Source: Methylobacterium sp. CB376 (GTDB lineage: Bacteria > Pseudomonadota > Alphaproteobacteria > Rhizobiales > Beijerinckiaceae). From it: a DNA stretch of 64,000 bases. Below are positions 63,757 through 64,000 of this stretch, in pieces. The notes beneath the pieces are model-generated. The model searched no databases and was not told the DNA's origin. It saw only the letters and a program-made list of their open reading frames with translations. The DNA lies in the NCBI RefSeq assembly GCF_029714205.1, contig NZ_CP121648.1, positions 1,550,001 through 1,614,000 on the forward strand. Direction: 5' to 3'. Within the stretch, counting starts at the first letter, position 1, and every line of letters begins with the position of its first letter. The position numbers and the translations under genes are program-made.

Positions 63757-64000
63757 CTTTCGGACGGCTCCTCGGCGGCCAGGGCCGCCTCGACGAACAG
63801 CTCCGGATCGTCGCAGAACTCGCGGTAGAGGCGGAAATGCGCCGTGTCCCCGAGCCGCACCGGCGCGAGGCCGGCGCGCGTGACCGCCATCAGGGCGGCG
63901 CCCGGATAGGCCATCAGGATCGGCGAGTGGGTCGCGATGATGACCTGGGCGGCCCGCATCCGCTCCATCTCCCGCAGCAGCGCCAGGAAGGTGACCTGGC
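63753..64000 (-). CDS. AAA/ABC-type ATPase, C-terminal part only
   Basis: The gene continues beyond the right edge. The visible 82 residues read QVTFLALLREMERMRAAQVI, then IATHSPILMAYPGA, and end DPELFVEAALAAEEPSES. ATHSPILMAYPGA contains the H-switch of predicted ATPases with an ABC-like fold (Rad50/OLD-related AAA_21 group). The N-terminal Walker A lies outside the window. Such proteins are varied and often housekeeping or defence linked; no role is assigned. Confidence 0.75.
   Translation of the reverse strand, partial: QVTFLALLREMERMRAAQVIIATHSPILMAYPGAALMAVTRAGLAPVRLGDTAHFRLYREFCDDPELFVEAALAAEEPSES

Overview
The window is a very GC-rich chromosomal segment with gene overlaps of 1 to 14 bp in many operons and frequent GTG starts. 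Gene content points to an alphaproteobacterium of the Hyphomicrobiales, most like Methylobacteriaceae. The main evidence is the block mnmE-mnmG-rsmG-parA-parB facing leuS-lptE-holA, with parS sites inside it, and mmcB. The genus is an inference from gene content, not a database result. I saw no rRNA or tRNA gene, no CRISPR array and no complete insertion sequence.

Layout. 1-3.2 kb: an incomplete membrane sensor gene, an NHL-propeller lipoprotein and a soluble PAS-PAS chemoreceptor. 3.5-3.8 kb: a frameshifted LysR-regulator remnant. 3.9-11.4 kb: two unknown small genes, then a MoxR/DUF58/DUF4381/vWA/vWA/TPR/BatD-like operon. 11.5-13.3 kb: class A beta-lactamase, YbaK and a small exported protein. 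13.4-17.6 kb: an SCO1 copper chaperone, a small exported protein and a large galactose-oxidase-type radical copper oxidase with lectin domains. 18.1-23.9 kb: housekeeping genes (panC, dapD, a response regulator, a DnaQ-type exonuclease, an L,D-transpeptidase, yggS). 24-34.4 kb: the leuS-lptE-holA and parB-parA-rsmG-mnmG-mnmE block. 34.6-45.8 kb: opgH, a PLP lyase, tspO, ppk2, a Tat-exported molybdenum oxidoreductase pair, an aldo/keto reductase and an orphan periplasmic binding protein. 46-49.7 kb: a three-gene cassette of unknown function (membrane protein, GTPase-like P-loop protein, single-span protein) with a less GC-rich first gene. 50.3-55.3 kb: msrB, yihY, a beta-hydroxyacid dehydrogenase, a TerB protein, pdxY and dedA. 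55.5-58.5 kb: an ABC importer of the NitT/TauT type. 58.5-62.1 kb: a TonB-dependent siderophore receptor with a PepSY protein and a 61-aa membrane protein. 62.4-64 kb: mmcB, an SDR and the end of an ATPase gene.

How the genes work together. ParA, ParB and three exact or near-exact parS palindromes (plus a weaker one inside leuS) form the chromosome-segregation locus. MnmE and MnmG make the same tRNA wobble modification. The Bat-like proteins probably form a periplasm-facing MoxR-vWA maturation complex. The oxidase and SCO1 may be coupled through copper. The receptor and PepSY protein serve ferric-siderophore uptake.

Beyond genes, four intergenic sites carry copies of one palindromic repeat family. 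The same end always points to the 3' end of a neighbouring gene, and at three sites a strong hairpin lies on that side. A 135-bp element with 35-bp inverted ends lies between yggS and leuS and looks like a MITE. The strongest candidate for something undescribed is the GTPase-centred cassette at 46-49.7 kb.
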